A stretch of 64,000 bases of DNA from Bradyrhizobium glycinis (lineage in GTDB: Bacteria; Pseudomonadota; Alphaproteobacteria; Rhizobiales; Xanthobacteraceae). The notes under the pieces were generated by a model. It saw nothing but the letters and a program-made list of their open reading frames with translations, searched no databases and was not told the origin of the DNA. The translations under genes were made by a program, and so were the position numbers. This document shows, one piece after another, positions 47,451-58,744 of this stretch (position 1 is the stretch's first letter; each line of letters opens with the position of its first letter). Location of the stretch: NCBI RefSeq assembly GCF_016031655.1, contig NZ_JACCHQ010000008.1, forward strand, positions 62,001 through 126,000. The letters run 5' to 3'.

Positions 47451-48242
47451 CTACTCGCGCTGGCCGAGGAGCTGCAGCAGCAGCGTGAACAGGTTGATGA
47501 AGTTCAGGTACAGCGACAGTGCGCCGGTGATGGCCGAACGCTCTGCGATGTCACCGCCGGCCGAGGCATAGCCGTAGATGTAGTCGTTCTTCAGCCGCTG
47601 GGTGTCCCAGGCGGTGAGGCCCGAGAACACCAGCACGCCGACCACCGACACGATGAACTGCAGTATCGAGCTGGCCAGGAACAGGTTCACCAGGCTGGCG
47701 AGAATGATGCCAATCAGGCCCATGAACAGGAACGAGCCCATCCCGGTCAGGTCACGCTTGGTGGTGTAGCCGTAGAGGCTCAACGCACCGAAGGTGGCCG
47801 CGGTGATGAAGAACACCCGCACGATCGAGGTGTGCGTGAACACCAGGAAGATCGATGACAGCGAGATGCCCATCAGCGCCGAGAACACCCAGAACAGGAT
47901 CTGGGCGGTCGAGGGGGCCAGACGGTTGATACCCGCCGAGATCACGAACACCATCGCGAGCGGCGCCAGCATGAACAGCCACTTCAGGGGGCTGACGAAC
48001 ATGGCGTAGCCGAACGGCGTCAGGAACAGCTTGCCGACGCGGACGGCGTCCGCCGTCGGAACGTCGGTCACAGCGGCCATGTAGACGCCGAGCGCGGCCA
48101 GGCCGGTGATGGCCAGGCCAATGGTCATGTAGTTGTAGATGCGCAGCATATAGGCGCGCAGGCCGGCATCGACCGTCGCGGCGTCAACACGCCCGGCGGC
48201 CCTGCCGAAAGGAGAAGCGTAGTTACGGTCTAGGTCCGACAT
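47451..48242 (-). CDS. Bax inhibitor-1/YccA family membrane protein
   Basis: This 263-residue protein has seven hydrophobic segments (YNYMTIGLAITGLAALGVYM; WLFMLAPLAMVFVISAGI; ILFWVFSALMGISLSSIFLV; VFFITAATFGALSLYGYTT; and others) and the BI-1 signature near residue 150-170. Bacterial homologues are calcium-leak channels (BsYetJ) or FtsH-associated (YccA). I chose the ATG at 48242 (MSDLDRNYASPFGRA). The C-terminus (NLFTLLLQLLGQRE) is typical of the YbhL/BI-1 group. It is monocistronic with its own terminator. Confidence 0.92.
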   Translation of the reverse strand: MSDLDRNYASPFGRAAGRVDAATVDAGLRAYMLRIYNYMTIGLAITGLAALGVYMAAVTDVPTADAVRVGKLFLTPFGYAMFVSPLKWLFMLAPLAMVFVISAGINRLAPSTAQILFWVFSALMGISLSSIFLVFTHTSIVRVFFITAATFGALSLYGYTTKRDLTGMGSFLFMGLIGIILASLVNLFLASSILQFIVSVVGVLVFSGLTAWDTQRLKNDYIYGYASAGGDIAERSAITGALSLYLNFINLFTLLLQLLGQRE

Positions 48243-48522
48243 GGTCGAATTCCCGTTGGTTGGTCCGTCCGGCATGAGGGTCGCCATGCCGCCGGTTCGT
48301 CAAAATTCTATCTCGGAGACCCCTGCCAGCCGACTTAATTTTGGCTCACAATCGGGACTCCGAACCCATCCGATATGTGGGAAACTAACACATTCGCCGC
48401 AACCTTCCACGCGCGGCTGAATGTCGCCCTCGGCGGCAATCCTGACGCGAAGCTGACGGGTAGCGTGGTTAATCGCCGAAACCCGGGTGATTCCGCCCGA
48501 CTCGATCCGCCGCTACATTTTG

Positions 48523-51093
48523 TCACAAATTTCGCAACACCATGGCGGGCCTTTTGTTCAATGCCAGCAGCGTGCCGGCAAGCCCGAGCCCGACGGTGAC
48601 GACCAGCGCGGCGGCGACCACGCCGGCGGCGCTGCCGGCCTGCCAGACGAAGCTCAGCGTCATCAGCCGCGTCACAATCATCCAGGCAGCTATGCTGCCC
48701 GCGATCACCCCGAACACCGCGGTGGCAAGGCCGATCAGCAGGTATTCGAGGGCATAGGCGCCGAGCAGCCGCAGCCGCGTCGCGCCCAGGGTCTTCAGGA
48801 TCACCGCATCATAGACCCGGTGGCGGTGGCCGGCGGCGAGCGCCCCGCCCAGCACCAGAATCGCCGAGATCAGCGTCACGGCGCTGGCGCCGCGGATCGC
48901 CAGGGCCAGATTGGTCACCACGGAGCCGACCGTCTCCATCACCTCGCGCACGCGTACGCTCGTCACCATCGGATAGGCGTCGGCGACCTCCTTGATGATC
49001 TTGCCGTCGCCCGCCGCCTTTCCGCCCGCTTCCGTCAGTGTCGCGATGTGGGCATGGGGCGCGCCCTTGAAAGCGTTGGGCGAGAACACCAGGACGAAAT
49101 TGATGCCGAGACCCTGCCAGTCGATCGTGCGTAAATTGCTGATCTTGGCCGGGATGTCGCGGCCGAGCACGTTGACCACCACCTCGTCGCCGAGCTTGAG
49201 GCCGAGCCCGTCGGCGATCTTCTTCTCCATGGAGACCAGCGGCGGGCCGGAATAATCGGCACGCCACCATTCGCCCTCCACCACCTTGGAGCCCTTCGGC
49301 AGCTCAGCGGTATAGGTCAGGCCGCGGTCGCTCTGCAGCACCCATTCGGAATCCGTGGTCGGCTTGAGCTCCTCGGCGCGCACCCCGCGCGCGGCGACGA
49401 TGCGTCCGCGCAGCATCGGCACGTCCTCGATTCTGGCGCCAGGGGCGATCTGGCGCAAATACGCGTCGAACTGCTCGGCCTGCGCGCTCGGAATGTCGAT
49501 GAAGAAGAACGACGGCGCCTGGTCGGGAAGCGCGGCCAGGAACTGCCGGCGCAGATTGCCGTCGATCTGGGTGATCGTGACGAGCACGGCGAGCCCGAGT
49601 CCCAGCGACAGCACGACCGACGGCGTGAGCGCGCCCGGCCGGTGGATGTTGGCGATCGCAAGCCGCAGCATCGGCAGCCGCGTCCGCGGCAGCCGTCGTG
49701 CGATTCCCATCAGCAGGGCGGCGATGCCGCGCAGCAAGGCGAACACGACCACCGACGAAACCACGAACACCGCGGCGATGCGCCTGTCGAACGACAGGCC
49801 GATCACGACCGCGATGAGAAGAGCGATCACGATCGCCATGAACACGAGATAGCTCGCGCGCGGCCGGTGCCATTCGGAGCTGATGGTGTCGCGGAACAGG
49901 GCTGCCACCGGCACGTCGTGCACGCGGCCAAGCGGCCGCAGGCCGAAGGCGAGCGCGGTGAGGAGGCCGTAGACGAAAGACAGCGCGAGCTCATCAGCAT
50001 GCACGGCCGGAACCATCGGCAGCGGCAACAGCTTGCCGAACAGGCCAACGATGGCAAAGGGCATCGCGGCGCCGAGCGCCAGGCCGATCACGGACCCGAT
50101 TGCGGCCAGCAGGACCACTTGCGCCAGGTAGATGCCGAACACGTCCCGGCCGGTGGCGCCGACGGCCTTGAAGGCGGCGATCACCTCGAGCTTGCGGTCG
50201 ATGTGACTCTTGACGGCATTGGCGACGCCGACGCCGCCGACCAGTAGCGCAGCAAGCCCGACCAGCGTCAGGAATTGCGTGAAGCGGTTGATGTTGCGTT
50301 CGAGCTGCGGCGAGGCATTGGAGCGGCTGCGGATCTCCCAGCCGGCCTGCGGCGCGGCGCTCCGCGCATCCGCGATGAAGGCTTCGGTGGCGCGCTCGTT
50401 GTTGGCAGCCTCCGGCAGCTTGACCCGGTAGACCCAGCGCACCAGGCTGCCGGGCTGGATCAGGCCGGTGGCGCGCAAGGCCGCCTCGCTGATCAAAAAG
50501 CGCGGCCCGAAGCCGATGCCGCCGGCGAGCTTGTCCGGCTCGGCCTCCACGGTGGAGCGGATCTGGAATGTCGCGGCCCCGATCGTGACGCGGTCGCCGG
50601 TCTTGAGGGAAAGCCGCGCCAGCAGCGTCGGATCGGCGGCGGCACCGAACGCGCCGTCGCGCATCGCGAGCAAATCGGCCATCGGCACGGGCGGCGCCAG
50701 CGTCAGCTGTCCCAGCATCGGATAGGTGTTATCGACCGCCTTCATCTCGACCAGCGCCAGCTTGCCGTCAGCCGAGCGCGCCATGCCGCGCAAGGTCGCG
50801 GCGGTCGAGACCGTGCCGCGCGAGCGCAGGAACGCGACCTCTTCCGGCTTGGCCTCGCGCTGGAACAGCACGAAGGAGACGTCGCCGCCGAGCAGCGTGC
50901 GGCCTTCGCGCGCGAGACCGTCGCTCAGGCTCGCGGACACCGAGCCGACGCCCGCAATCGCCATCACGCCGAGCGCGATGCAGGCGATGAAGACGTAGAA
51001 GCCGCGCAGGCCGCCACGCAATTCGCGCAAGGCATAGCGCAGCGACAGCGCGACGGCGTTCGGCTTCGCGAACGATTCGGCCACGGCGCTCAT
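48523..51093 (-). CDS. ABC transporter permease, FtsX-like (YbbP-type)
   Basis: This 856-residue membrane protein has an N-terminal helix (FYVFIACIALGVMAIAGVGS), a large periplasmic MacB-like domain (residues about 50-250), two FtsX domains (about residues 270-390 and 730-845) and another periplasmic region between. It matches E. coli YbbP, partner of ATPase YbbA. The start overlaps the ATPase stop by four bases (ATGA, 51090-51093). With tesA divergent next door the locus reproduces the ybbP-ybbA/tesA cluster. The transported substrate is unknown; lipid or lipoprotein handling is a guess. Confidence 0.93.
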   Translation of the reverse strand: MSAVAESFAKPNAVALSLRYALRELRGGLRGFYVFIACIALGVMAIAGVGSVSASLSDGLAREGRTLLGGDVSFVLFQREAKPEEVAFLRSRGTVSTAATLRGMARSADGKLALVEMKAVDNTYPMLGQLTLAPPVPMADLLAMRDGAFGAAADPTLLARLSLKTGDRVTIGAATFQIRSTVEAEPDKLAGGIGFGPRFLISEAALRATGLIQPGSLVRWVYRVKLPEAANNERATEAFIADARSAAPQAGWEIRSRSNASPQLERNINRFTQFLTLVGLAALLVGGVGVANAVKSHIDRKLEVIAAFKAVGATGRDVFGIYLAQVVLLAAIGSVIGLALGAAMPFAIVGLFGKLLPLPMVPAVHADELALSFVYGLLTALAFGLRPLGRVHDVPVAALFRDTISSEWHRPRASYLVFMAIVIALLIAVVIGLSFDRRIAAVFVVSSVVVFALLRGIAALLMGIARRLPRTRLPMLRLAIANIHRPGALTPSVVLSLGLGLAVLVTITQIDGNLRRQFLAALPDQAPSFFFIDIPSAQAEQFDAYLRQIAPGARIEDVPMLRGRIVAARGVRAEELKPTTDSEWVLQSDRGLTYTAELPKGSKVVEGEWWRADYSGPPLVSMEKKIADGLGLKLGDEVVVNVLGRDIPAKISNLRTIDWQGLGINFVLVFSPNAFKGAPHAHIATLTEAGGKAAGDGKIIKEVADAYPMVTSVRVREVMETVGSVVTNLALAIRGASAVTLISAILVLGGALAAGHRHRVYDAVILKTLGATRLRLLGAYALEYLLIGLATAVFGVIAGSIAAWMIVTRLMTLSFVWQAGSAAGVVAAALVVTVGLGLAGTLLALNKRPAMVLRNL

Positions 51094-51812
51094 GCCGGTG
51101 CGGACTGCGTGTCGATGCGCCCGGAGCGCAGGCGGATGACGCGGTCGCAGCGATGCGCGAGCGAGGAATCGTGCGTCACCAGCACCAAGGTCATGCCGCG
51201 CTCGGCGTGCTTGCTGAACAGGAGATCGACGATCTGCTTACCCGTCGTCTCGTCGAGATTGCCGGTCGGCTCGTCGGCGACGAGGATCGCGGGATCGGGC
51301 GCCAGCGCGCGGGCGAGCGCGACGCGCTGCTGCTCGCCGCCGGAGAGCTGCGTCGGATAATGATGCAGGCGGTCGCCGAGCCCAACCGATTGCAGCTCCT
51401 CTGCCGCGCGCTTGGCGGCATCGGGGTTGCCGGCGAGCTCGAGCGGCACCGCCACGTTCTCCAGCGCCGTCATGGTCGGGATCAGGTGGAAGGACTGGAA
51501 GACGATGCCGACCTGGCGGCCGCGGAAGCGCGCCAGCGCGTCCTCGTCGAGGGCATTGAAAGGCGTGCCATTCACCACCACCTCTCCGCTATCAGGACGC
51601 TCCAGCCCCGCCATCACCATCAGCAGCGTGGATTTGCCCGAGCCTGACGGGCCGATCAGGCCGATCGTCTCGCTCCGGCCGACCCGCAGGCTGATATCCT
51701 TGAGGATGTGAACGCGTGCCGCGCCCGTGCCCAATGAGAGGTTGACGTTGGAAATGGCGATGGTGTCCGCGGCGGTAGCGGCGAGCGAAGAGGGGTCGAT
51801 GCGAGTGTCCAT
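51090..51812 (-). CDS. ABC transporter ATP-binding protein (YbbA-type)
   Basis: This 240-residue ATPase has Walker [17 protein letters not shown] near residue 53, signature [15 protein letters not shown] near residue 155 and Walker [17 protein letters not shown] near residue 178. It belongs to the MacB/LolD-like group that works with FtsX-type permeases. I chose the ATG at 51812 ([13 protein letters not shown]); the longer frame to 51830 is possible. Its start overlaps head-to-head with that proposed for tesA. Confidence 0.94.
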   Translation of the reverse strand: MDTRIDPSSLAATAADTIAISNVNLSLGTGAARVHILKDISLRVGRSETIGLIGPSGSGKSTLLMVMAGLERPDSGEVVVNGTPFNALDEDALARFRGRQVGIVFQSFHLIPTMTALENVAVPLELAGNPDAAKRAAEELQSVGLGDRLHHYPTQLSGGEQQRVALARALAPDPAILVADEPTGNLDETTGKQIVDLLFSKHAERGMTLVLVTHDSSLAHRCDRVIRLRSGRIDTQSAPA

Positions 51813-52503
51813 GGTCCGGTCATATGGCAAGTCCGCACGCGGGGTCGAGAGGCGTTACGGATTGTTCATGCACATAGCCGTGTTGATGCTCGCCGTCATG
51901 ACGGTGGCGGACCCCGCTTGGGCGGGCGCGACAAAACCGGTCAAGCTCGTCGTCCTAGGCGATTCCTTGAGCGCCGGCCTCGGCCTTCCGGCCCAGGAGG
52001 CATTCCCCCAAAAGCTTCAAAAAGCCTTGCAGGCCAAGGGCATAGAGGTCGACATGACCAATGCCGGGGTGTCCGGCGACACCACCTCGGGCGGCCGCGA
52101 CCGGCTCGACTGGTCGGTGCCCGATGGAACCGACGGCGTCATCGTCGAGCTCGGCGCCAACGACGCGCTGCGCGGCATCGATCCCGACGTGACGCGCGCC
52201 GCGCTGACCGACATCGTCCAGCGGCTCAAGGCGCGAAAGATTCCAGTCATGCTCTGCGGCATGCTGGCGCCGCCGAATTACGGCGCCGAATACGCCGCCC
52301 GCTTCAATTCGATTTATCCGGATTTGGCGAAGACATTTGACGTGCCGCTCTATCCGTTCTTCCTCGATGGCGTCGCGGCCGACGCCAAGCTCAACCAGCC
52401 CGACGGCATTCATCCAACCGCTGCAGGCGTCGACATCATCGTCGGCAGGATCATGCCCATGGTGGAGGCATTCATTGGCACGATCGCTGAGCAACGGCGT
52501 TGA
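51811..52503 (+). CDS. tesA: Arylesterase / lysophospholipase L1-like (TesA family)
   Basis: This protein of about 230 residues is an SGNH-hydrolase. Block I is VVLGDSLSAGLGLP (nucleophile Ser), block III LGANDALRG, and block V DGIHPTAAG (Asp-His). A signal peptide (HIAVLMLAVMTVADPAWA) places it in the periplasm. E. coli TesA hydrolyses thioesters and lysophospholipids. The start is uncertain: 51811 would give a long n-region, and 51868 (MHIAVLMLAV) gives a compact signal peptide and may be correct. It is divergent from the YbbA-like ATPase. Confidence 0.88.
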   Translation: MVRSYGKSARGVERRYGLFMHIAVLMLAVMTVADPAWAGATKPVKLVVLGDSLSAGLGLPAQEAFPQKLQKALQAKGIEVDMTNAGVSGDTTSGGRDRLDWSVPDGTDGVIVELGANDALRGIDPDVTRAALTDIVQRLKARKIPVMLCGMLAPPNYGAEYAARFNSIYPDLAKTFDVPLYPFFLDGVAADAKLNQPDGIHPTAAGVDIIVGRIMPMVEAFIGTIAEQRR

Positions 52504-52679
52504 AAAGCAGGCAACGCTAGCCCGAATTCCCAGGGTTTTACCGGGGTGAGGCGCGGCATGCTTCGCAGAGTCACACAACTGCGATAGGAATCGGGGTACC
52601 GGTGATTCGTCGCCGGCTCTAATTCGGATATGGTTCTCGCTATTCGAGGACCGTACCCAAGCATCGGGAGTGCGAAACG

Positions 52680-53216
52680 ATGCCGCGTTTGTTCACGGGT
52701 CTGGAAATTCCGGCCGAGATCGGCCAGTCGCTTTCCAACTTGAGGGGTGGCCTCCCCGGCGCCCGCTGGATCGATCCCGAAAATTATCACGTCACCCTGC
52801 GCTTCATCGGCGATATCGACGGCGCTTCCGCCAACGAGATCGCATCGATGCTGTTTCGCGTCGACCGCAAGCCGTTCGAGGTGAAGGTGCAGGGGCTCAC
52901 CAGCTTCGGCGGCCGCAAGCCCCGCGCGGTGGTCGCCACGATTGCGCCGAGCAAGCCGCTCATGGAGCTGCAGGCCGAGCTCGAGCGCATGATGCAGCGG
53001 ATCGGCCTCGACCCGGAAGGACGCAAATACATTCCGCACGTCACGCTCGCGAGGCTGCACGACGCCTCCGACCGCGACGTCGCCGACTATCTCTCGCTGC
53101 GCGGCTATTTCCCGAGCAAGGCGTTCATGGCCGAACGCTTCGTGCTGTTCTCCTCACGCGCATCGACGGGCGGTGGGCCGTACGTGGTCGAGGACGCCTA
53201 CGAGCTGTGTGCTTGA
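52680..53216 (+). CDS. thpR: RNA 2',3'-cyclic phosphodiesterase
   Basis: This 178-residue 2H-phosphoesterase has two His motifs, HVTLRFIGDI near residue 38 and HVTLARLHDA near residue 121, and opens PRLFTGLEIPAEIGQSLSNL. It hydrolyses 2',3'-cyclic phosphate ends to 2'-phosphates; the in vivo role is unclear. Length is normal. The gene is alone on the plus strand, followed by a repeat. Confidence 0.93.
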   Translation: MPRLFTGLEIPAEIGQSLSNLRGGLPGARWIDPENYHVTLRFIGDIDGASANEIASMLFRVDRKPFEVKVQGLTSFGGRKPRAVVATIAPSKPLMELQAELERMMQRIGLDPEGRKYIPHVTLARLHDASDRDVADYLSLRGYFPSKAFMAERFVLFSSRASTGGGPYVVEDAYELCA

Positions 53217-53221
53217 GGAAC

Positions 53222-53346
53222 TCGTGCCCCGGCCGCAGAGCCGGGGCCCAGCTTTCCCACGATGAACGAAATTTGGCGATGAACGAAGCAATGTGTCCCG
53301 GCTCTGCGCAGCAGCGCAAGCGCGCTGCAGCGCGTCCGGGACACGA
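53222..53346. repeat. Intergenic palindromic repeat, family F
   Basis: TCGTGCCCCGGCCGCAGAGCC at left with GGGGCCCAGC, then TGTGTCCCGGCTCTGCGCAGC and GCGCTGCAGCGCGTCCGGGA at right. The last piece recurs at 15470-15510. Confidence 0.7.
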
Positions 53347-53410
53347 AAGCGCATACCTCTGACCCCAATTCACGGCTTGCAATTTTCCGCCGTCTCTGGC
53401 GGAAAGAGCC

Positions 53411-54598
53411 ATGCTCTCGACCCCCAGTTCCCCTTTCAGCGAAGCGTATCAGGCCGAGATTGCGTCAGGCGCAATCGAGCCCGATGCCGCGCAGGCCGAG
53501 GTCGCCCAGGCCTATGCCGCGCTCGACCAGCGGCTCGCGACCTACAAGCCGCAGCGTAAGCAGGGCCTGCTCAGCCGTCTGTTCAGCTCTGGCGACAAGG
53601 ATGATGCGCCGCGCGGACTCTACATCCATGGCGAGGTCGGTCGCGGCAAGACCATGCTGATGGATCTGTTCTTCCAGCACGCATCGGTCGAGCACAAGCG
53701 CCGTGCGCATTTCCACGAGTTCATGGCCGACGTGCACGAGCGCATCTACGATTATCGTCAGAGCATCGCGCGCGGCGAGATCGCCGATAGCGACGTCATC
53801 GCGCTGACCGCCACGGCGATCTTCGAGGAGAGCTGGCTGCTCTGCTTCGACGAATTCCACGTCACCGACATCGCCGACGCGATGATCCTGGGCCGCCTGT
53901 TCGCAAAATTGTTCGAGCTCGGCACCGTCGTGGTCGCGACCTCCAACGTTGCGCCCGACGATCTCTACAAGGGCGGCCTTAACCGCTCGCTGTTCCTGCC
54001 CTTCATCAAGCAGATCACCGACCACATGGACGTCGCGCGGCTCGATGCGCGCACCGACTTCCGCCTGGAGAAGCTGCAGGGCGTGCCGATGTGGCTGACG
54101 CCGGCCGATGGCGACGCGGACGCCGCGCTCGACCGCGCCTGGAAGCGGATGACGGGCGGCGCCAAGTGCCGCTCGCGCGACATTTCGATCAAGGGCCGCA
54201 TCCTGCACGTGCCGTGCTCGGCCCATGGCGTGGCGCGGTTCTCCTTCGCCGACCTCTGCGAGCAGCCGCTCGGTGCATCCGATTACCTCAGACTGGCGCA
54301 CGACTATCACACCATCCTGGTCGACCATATTCCAGTGATGGACCTCTCCCAGCGCAACGCGGCCAAGCGCTTTATCACTCTGATCGATACGCTCTATGAC
54401 AACGCCGTAAAGCTGATGGCCTCGGCCGACGCCAACCCGATCTCGCTCTACCTCGCGACCGACGGCGTTGAGGCCATGGAGTTCAAGCGGACCGCCTCGC
54501 GCCTGATCGAAATGAGCTCGGAATCCTATCTGGCGCTGCCTCACGGCCGAAAGGATTCCACCGCCAGCGGCTCGACCAAGGGGCTGGTGGAGACTTAA
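53411..54598 (+). CDS. zapE: Cell division protein ZapE (AFG1-like ATPase)
   Basis: This 395-residue AAA-type ATPase has Walker A IHGEVGRGKTMLMDLFF near residue 75 and Walker B LLCFDEFHVTDIADAMILG near residue 142. In E. coli ZapE associates with the Z-ring under stress; mitochondrial AFG1 aids respiratory complex turnover. The start at 53411 (MLSTPSSPFSEAYQ) gives a family-length protein. It precedes mdh, an order common in Rhizobiales. Confidence 0.94.
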   Translation: MLSTPSSPFSEAYQAEIASGAIEPDAAQAEVAQAYAALDQRLATYKPQRKQGLLSRLFSSGDKDDAPRGLYIHGEVGRGKTMLMDLFFQHASVEHKRRAHFHEFMADVHERIYDYRQSIARGEIADSDVIALTATAIFEESWLLCFDEFHVTDIADAMILGRLFAKLFELGTVVVATSNVAPDDLYKGGLNRSLFLPFIKQITDHMDVARLDARTDFRLEKLQGVPMWLTPADGDADAALDRAWKRMTGGAKCRSRDISIKGRILHVPCSAHGVARFSFADLCEQPLGASDYLRLAHDYHTILVDHIPVMDLSQRNAAKRFITLIDTLYDNAVKLMASADANPISLYLATDGVEAMEFKRTASRLIEMSSESYLALPHGRKDSTASGSTKGLVET

Positions 54599-54612
54599 GT
54601 CCTATCCTTGCC

Positions 54613-55807
<1,195 letters not shown>

Positions 55808-55819
55808 AGGCGCAATACC

Positions 55820-55853
55820 CCCGCCGAAGATCGAAACCGGTCTTCGGCGGTTT
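55820..55853 (+). terminator. Hairpin after mdh, probable terminator or attenuator
   Basis: CCGCCGAAGA and TCTTCGGCGG (55821-55830, 55841-55850) form a perfect 10-bp stem followed by TTTCACTT. It lies 13 bases past the mdh stop. Confidence 0.75.
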
Positions 55854-56005
55854 CACTTCCGGGACCAGCTGCCGGGGGCGGGTTCCTAGTCCAGAGATCT
55901 GAAGTCAAAGAATCCGGGTTGCAGTTCCTGTGGTATATGGTATGCCAGCCACAAGACTGAGGTGGGCCCATGGGGTCACCGCCCGCGGGTTCAGGGAGCG
56001 ACCAT

Positions 56006-57202
56006 ATGAATATCCATGAATATCAGGCCAAAGCGCTGCTGAACGAGTTCGGCGTGCCCATCTCCAAGGGCGTCCCGGTGCTCAAGGCTGCCGACGCCGA
56101 AGCCGCCGCCAAGGCGCTGCCCGGCCCCGTCTGGGTGGTGAAGAGCCAGATCCATGCCGGCGGGCGCGGCAAGGGCAAGTTCAAGGAAGCTAGCGCCGGC
56201 GACAAAGGCGGCGTCCGCATAGCCAAGTCGGCTGCTGAAGTCTCCGAGTTTGCCAAGCAGATGCTGGGCGCAACCCTAGTGACCGTGCAGACCGGCCCCG
56301 CCGGCAAGCAGGTCAACCGCCTCTACATCGAGGACGGCTCGGACATCGACAAGGAATTCTACCTCTCGATCCTGGTCGACCGCGAGACCTCGCGCGTCTC
56401 CTTCGTCGTCTCGACGGAGGGCGGCGTCAACATCGAGGACGTCGCCCACAACACGCCCGAGAAAATCGTGACCTTCTCCGTCGATCCTGCCACCGGCGTC
56501 ATGGGCCATCACGGCCGCACGGTCGCGAAGGCGCTGAACCTCTCCGGCGATCTTGCCAAGCAGGCCGAGAAGCTCACCGCGCAGCTCTACGCCGCCTTCG
56601 TCGCCAAGGACATGTCGATGCTGGAGATCAACCCGCTGGTCGTGACCAAGCAGGGCCAGCTCCGCGTGCTCGATGCCAAGGTGTCGTTCGACGACAACGC
56701 GCTGTTCCGCCACCCCGAGGTGCTCGCGCTGCGCGACGAGACCGAGGAAGACGCCAAGGAGATCGAGGCGTCGAAATACGACCTCAACTACGTCGCGCTC
56801 GACGGCAATATCGGCTGCATGGTCAACGGCGCCGGCCTTGCCATGGCGACGATGGACATCATCAAGCTCTACGGCATGGCGCCGGCGAACTTCCTCGACG
56901 TCGGCGGCAGCGCCAGCAAGGAGAAGGTCGCGGCCGCCTTCAAGATCATCACCGCCGATCCCAACGTGAAGGGCATCCTGGTCAACATCTTCGGCGGCAT
57001 CATGAAATGCGACGTGATCGCCGAGGGCGTCACGGCTGCGGTTCGTGAAGTCGGCCTCAGCGTGCCGCTGGTGGTCCGCCTCGAAGGCACCAACGTCGAA
57101 CTCGGCAAGAAGATCATCCGTGAATCCGGCCTGAACGTGGTGCCCGCCGACAATCTCGACGACGCCGCGCAGAAGATCGTGAAGGCCGTCAAGGGAGGCT
57201 GA
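56006..57202 (+). CDS. sucC: Succinyl-CoA ligase (ADP-forming) beta subunit
   Basis: This 398-residue subunit has an ATP-grasp domain ([19 protein letters not shown] near residue 42) and a C-terminal ligase domain ([39 protein letters not shown]). The start [16 protein letters not shown] at 56006 is invariant in the family and follows an AGGGAG ribosome site. It catalyses substrate-level phosphorylation with SucD. A DUF1579 gene separates it from sucD. Confidence 0.97.
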   Translation: MNIHEYQAKALLNEFGVPISKGVPVLKAADAEAAAKALPGPVWVVKSQIHAGGRGKGKFKEASAGDKGGVRIAKSAAEVSEFAKQMLGATLVTVQTGPAGKQVNRLYIEDGSDIDKEFYLSILVDRETSRVSFVVSTEGGVNIEDVAHNTPEKIVTFSVDPATGVMGHHGRTVAKALNLSGDLAKQAEKLTAQLYAAFVAKDMSMLEINPLVVTKQGQLRVLDAKVSFDDNALFRHPEVLALRDETEEDAKEIEASKYDLNYVALDGNIGCMVNGAGLAMATMDIIKLYGMAPANFLDVGGSASKEKVAAAFKIITADPNVKGILVNIFGGIMKCDVIAEGVTAAVREVGLSVPLVVRLEGTNVELGKKIIRESGLNVVPADNLDDAAQKIVKAVKGG

Positions 57203-57206
57203 CGCC

Positions 57207-57686
57207 ATGGCCCAGGACCATCTCGCCGCATCATCTCCGCTCCCCGAGCACGCGCGCCTCGCCGCGTTCGCCGGCGAATGGGATGGTGAGGAGATGGTCT
57301 TCCCGTCGCGCTGGACAGCGGGCGGGCCGGCCGCCTCGCGCGTCGTCGCGCGCATGGATCTCAACGGGTTCTATCTGATCCAGGACTCGGTCCAGATGCG
57401 CGAGGGCAAGCAGGTCTTCGCCACCCACGGCATCTTCACCTTCGACCGCGACGACCGGACCTACAAATTGTTCTGGTACGACTCGCTCGGCTACACGCCG
57501 CCTTCGCCCGCCTCAGGCGGGTGGGACGGCAAGACCCTGACACTGGTGCGCGGCTCGCTCCGCGGCAATGCGCGCCACGTCTACGAGATCCTCGACGACA
57601 ATTCCTACTCGATGAAGATCCAGTTCTCGCCGGACGCGGAAGGCTGGGCCGACGTGCTCACCGGCGTCTACCGCCGCATCCACTGA
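57207..57686 (+). CDS. DUF1579 family protein inside the suc operon
   Basis: This 159-residue cytosolic protein has the DUF1579-like beta-barrel pattern: [20 protein letters not shown] near the start, [19 protein letters not shown], then [20 protein letters not shown] and [20 protein letters not shown]. Related proteins are predicted lipocalin-like ligand binders; no function is known. It starts four bases after the sucC stop and ends 36 bases before sucD, so it must be cotranslated with them. Such an insertion between sucC and sucD is unusual. Confidence 0.87.
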   Translation: MAQDHLAASSPLPEHARLAAFAGEWDGEEMVFPSRWTAGGPAASRVVARMDLNGFYLIQDSVQMREGKQVFATHGIFTFDRDDRTYKLFWYDSLGYTPPSPASGGWDGKTLTLVRGSLRGNARHVYEILDDNSYSMKIQFSPDAEGWADVLTGVYRRIH

Positions 57687-57722
57687 CCCTCTCACTCTGT
57701 TAGTTTCGCGAAAGCAGACCTC

Positions 57723-58607
57723 ATGTCCATCCTGATCGACAAGAACACCAAGGTCATCTGCCAGGGCTTCACCGGCAAGAACGGCACGTTCCATTCCGAG
57801 GCCGCGATTGCCTACGGCACCAAGATGGTCGGCGGCACCTCGCCGGGCAAAGGCGGCTCGACGCATCTGGGCCTGCCGGTGTTCGACACCGTGCGCGAGG
57901 CGCGTGAGAAGACCGGCGCCGATGCGTCGGTGATCTACGTGCCGCCGCCAGGCGCGGCGGACGCGATCTGCGAAGCCATTGATGCCGAGATCCCGCTGAT
58001 CGTCTGCATCACCGAGGGCATTCCTGTGATCGACATGGTGCGCGTCAAGCGCTCGCTGATCGGCTCCAAGTCGCGCCTGATCGGGCCGAACTGCCCGGGC
58101 GTCATGACCGCCGGCGAGTGCAAGATCGGCATCATGCCCGCCAACATCTTCAAGACCGGCTCTGTCGGCATCGTCTCCCGCTCGGGCACGCTGACCTATG
58201 AAGCCGTGTTCCAGACCTCCCAGGAAGGCCTCGGCCAGACCACCGCGGTCGGCATCGGCGGCGATCCGGTCAAGGGCACCGAGTTCATCGACGTGCTGGA
58301 GATGCTGCTCGCCGACCCCAAGACCGAATCGATCATCATGATCGGCGAGATCGGCGGTTCCGCCGAGGAGGACGCCGCTCAGTTCCTCAAGGACGAGGCC
58401 AAGCGCGGCCGCAAGAAGCCGATGGTCGGCTTCATCGCCGGCGTCACAGCCCCTCCCGGCCGCCGCATGGGTCATGCCGGCGCGATCATCTCGGGCGGTA
58501 AGGGCGACGCCGGTTCCAAGACTGAGGCGATGAAATCCGCTGGGATTACAGTGTCGCCGTCGCCCGCGCGCCTCGGCCATACGCTTGCCGAAAAGTTGAA
58601 AGGTTAA
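57723..58607 (+). CDS. sucD: Succinyl-CoA ligase (ADP-forming) alpha subunit
   Basis: This 294-residue subunit has the CoA-binding Rossmann domain ([40 protein letters not shown]) and the phosphohistidine in [20 protein letters not shown] near residue 246. It pairs with SucC. Length and motifs are complete. Confidence 0.97.
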   Translation: MSILIDKNTKVICQGFTGKNGTFHSEAAIAYGTKMVGGTSPGKGGSTHLGLPVFDTVREAREKTGADASVIYVPPPGAADAICEAIDAEIPLIVCITEGIPVIDMVRVKRSLIGSKSRLIGPNCPGVMTAGECKIGIMPANIFKTGSVGIVSRSGTLTYEAVFQTSQEGLGQTTAVGIGGDPVKGTEFIDVLEMLLADPKTESIIMIGEIGGSAEEDAAQFLKDEAKRGRKKPMVGFIAGVTAPPGRRMGHAGAIISGGKGDAGSKTEAMKSAGITVSPSPARLGHTLAEKLKG

Positions 58608-58744
58608 TTCACTTCTTCGTGCTTTTCCGGGCGAAGTTTCGCAGCAAATAGGGTAAAGGGTGCCTGTCGCGTCGAGCCCTGTCGGGGGAGCTCGGCGCCA
58701 GCGCCGTTTGTTATGCGCGAACCGAAATCGCCAGGAACTCAAGT

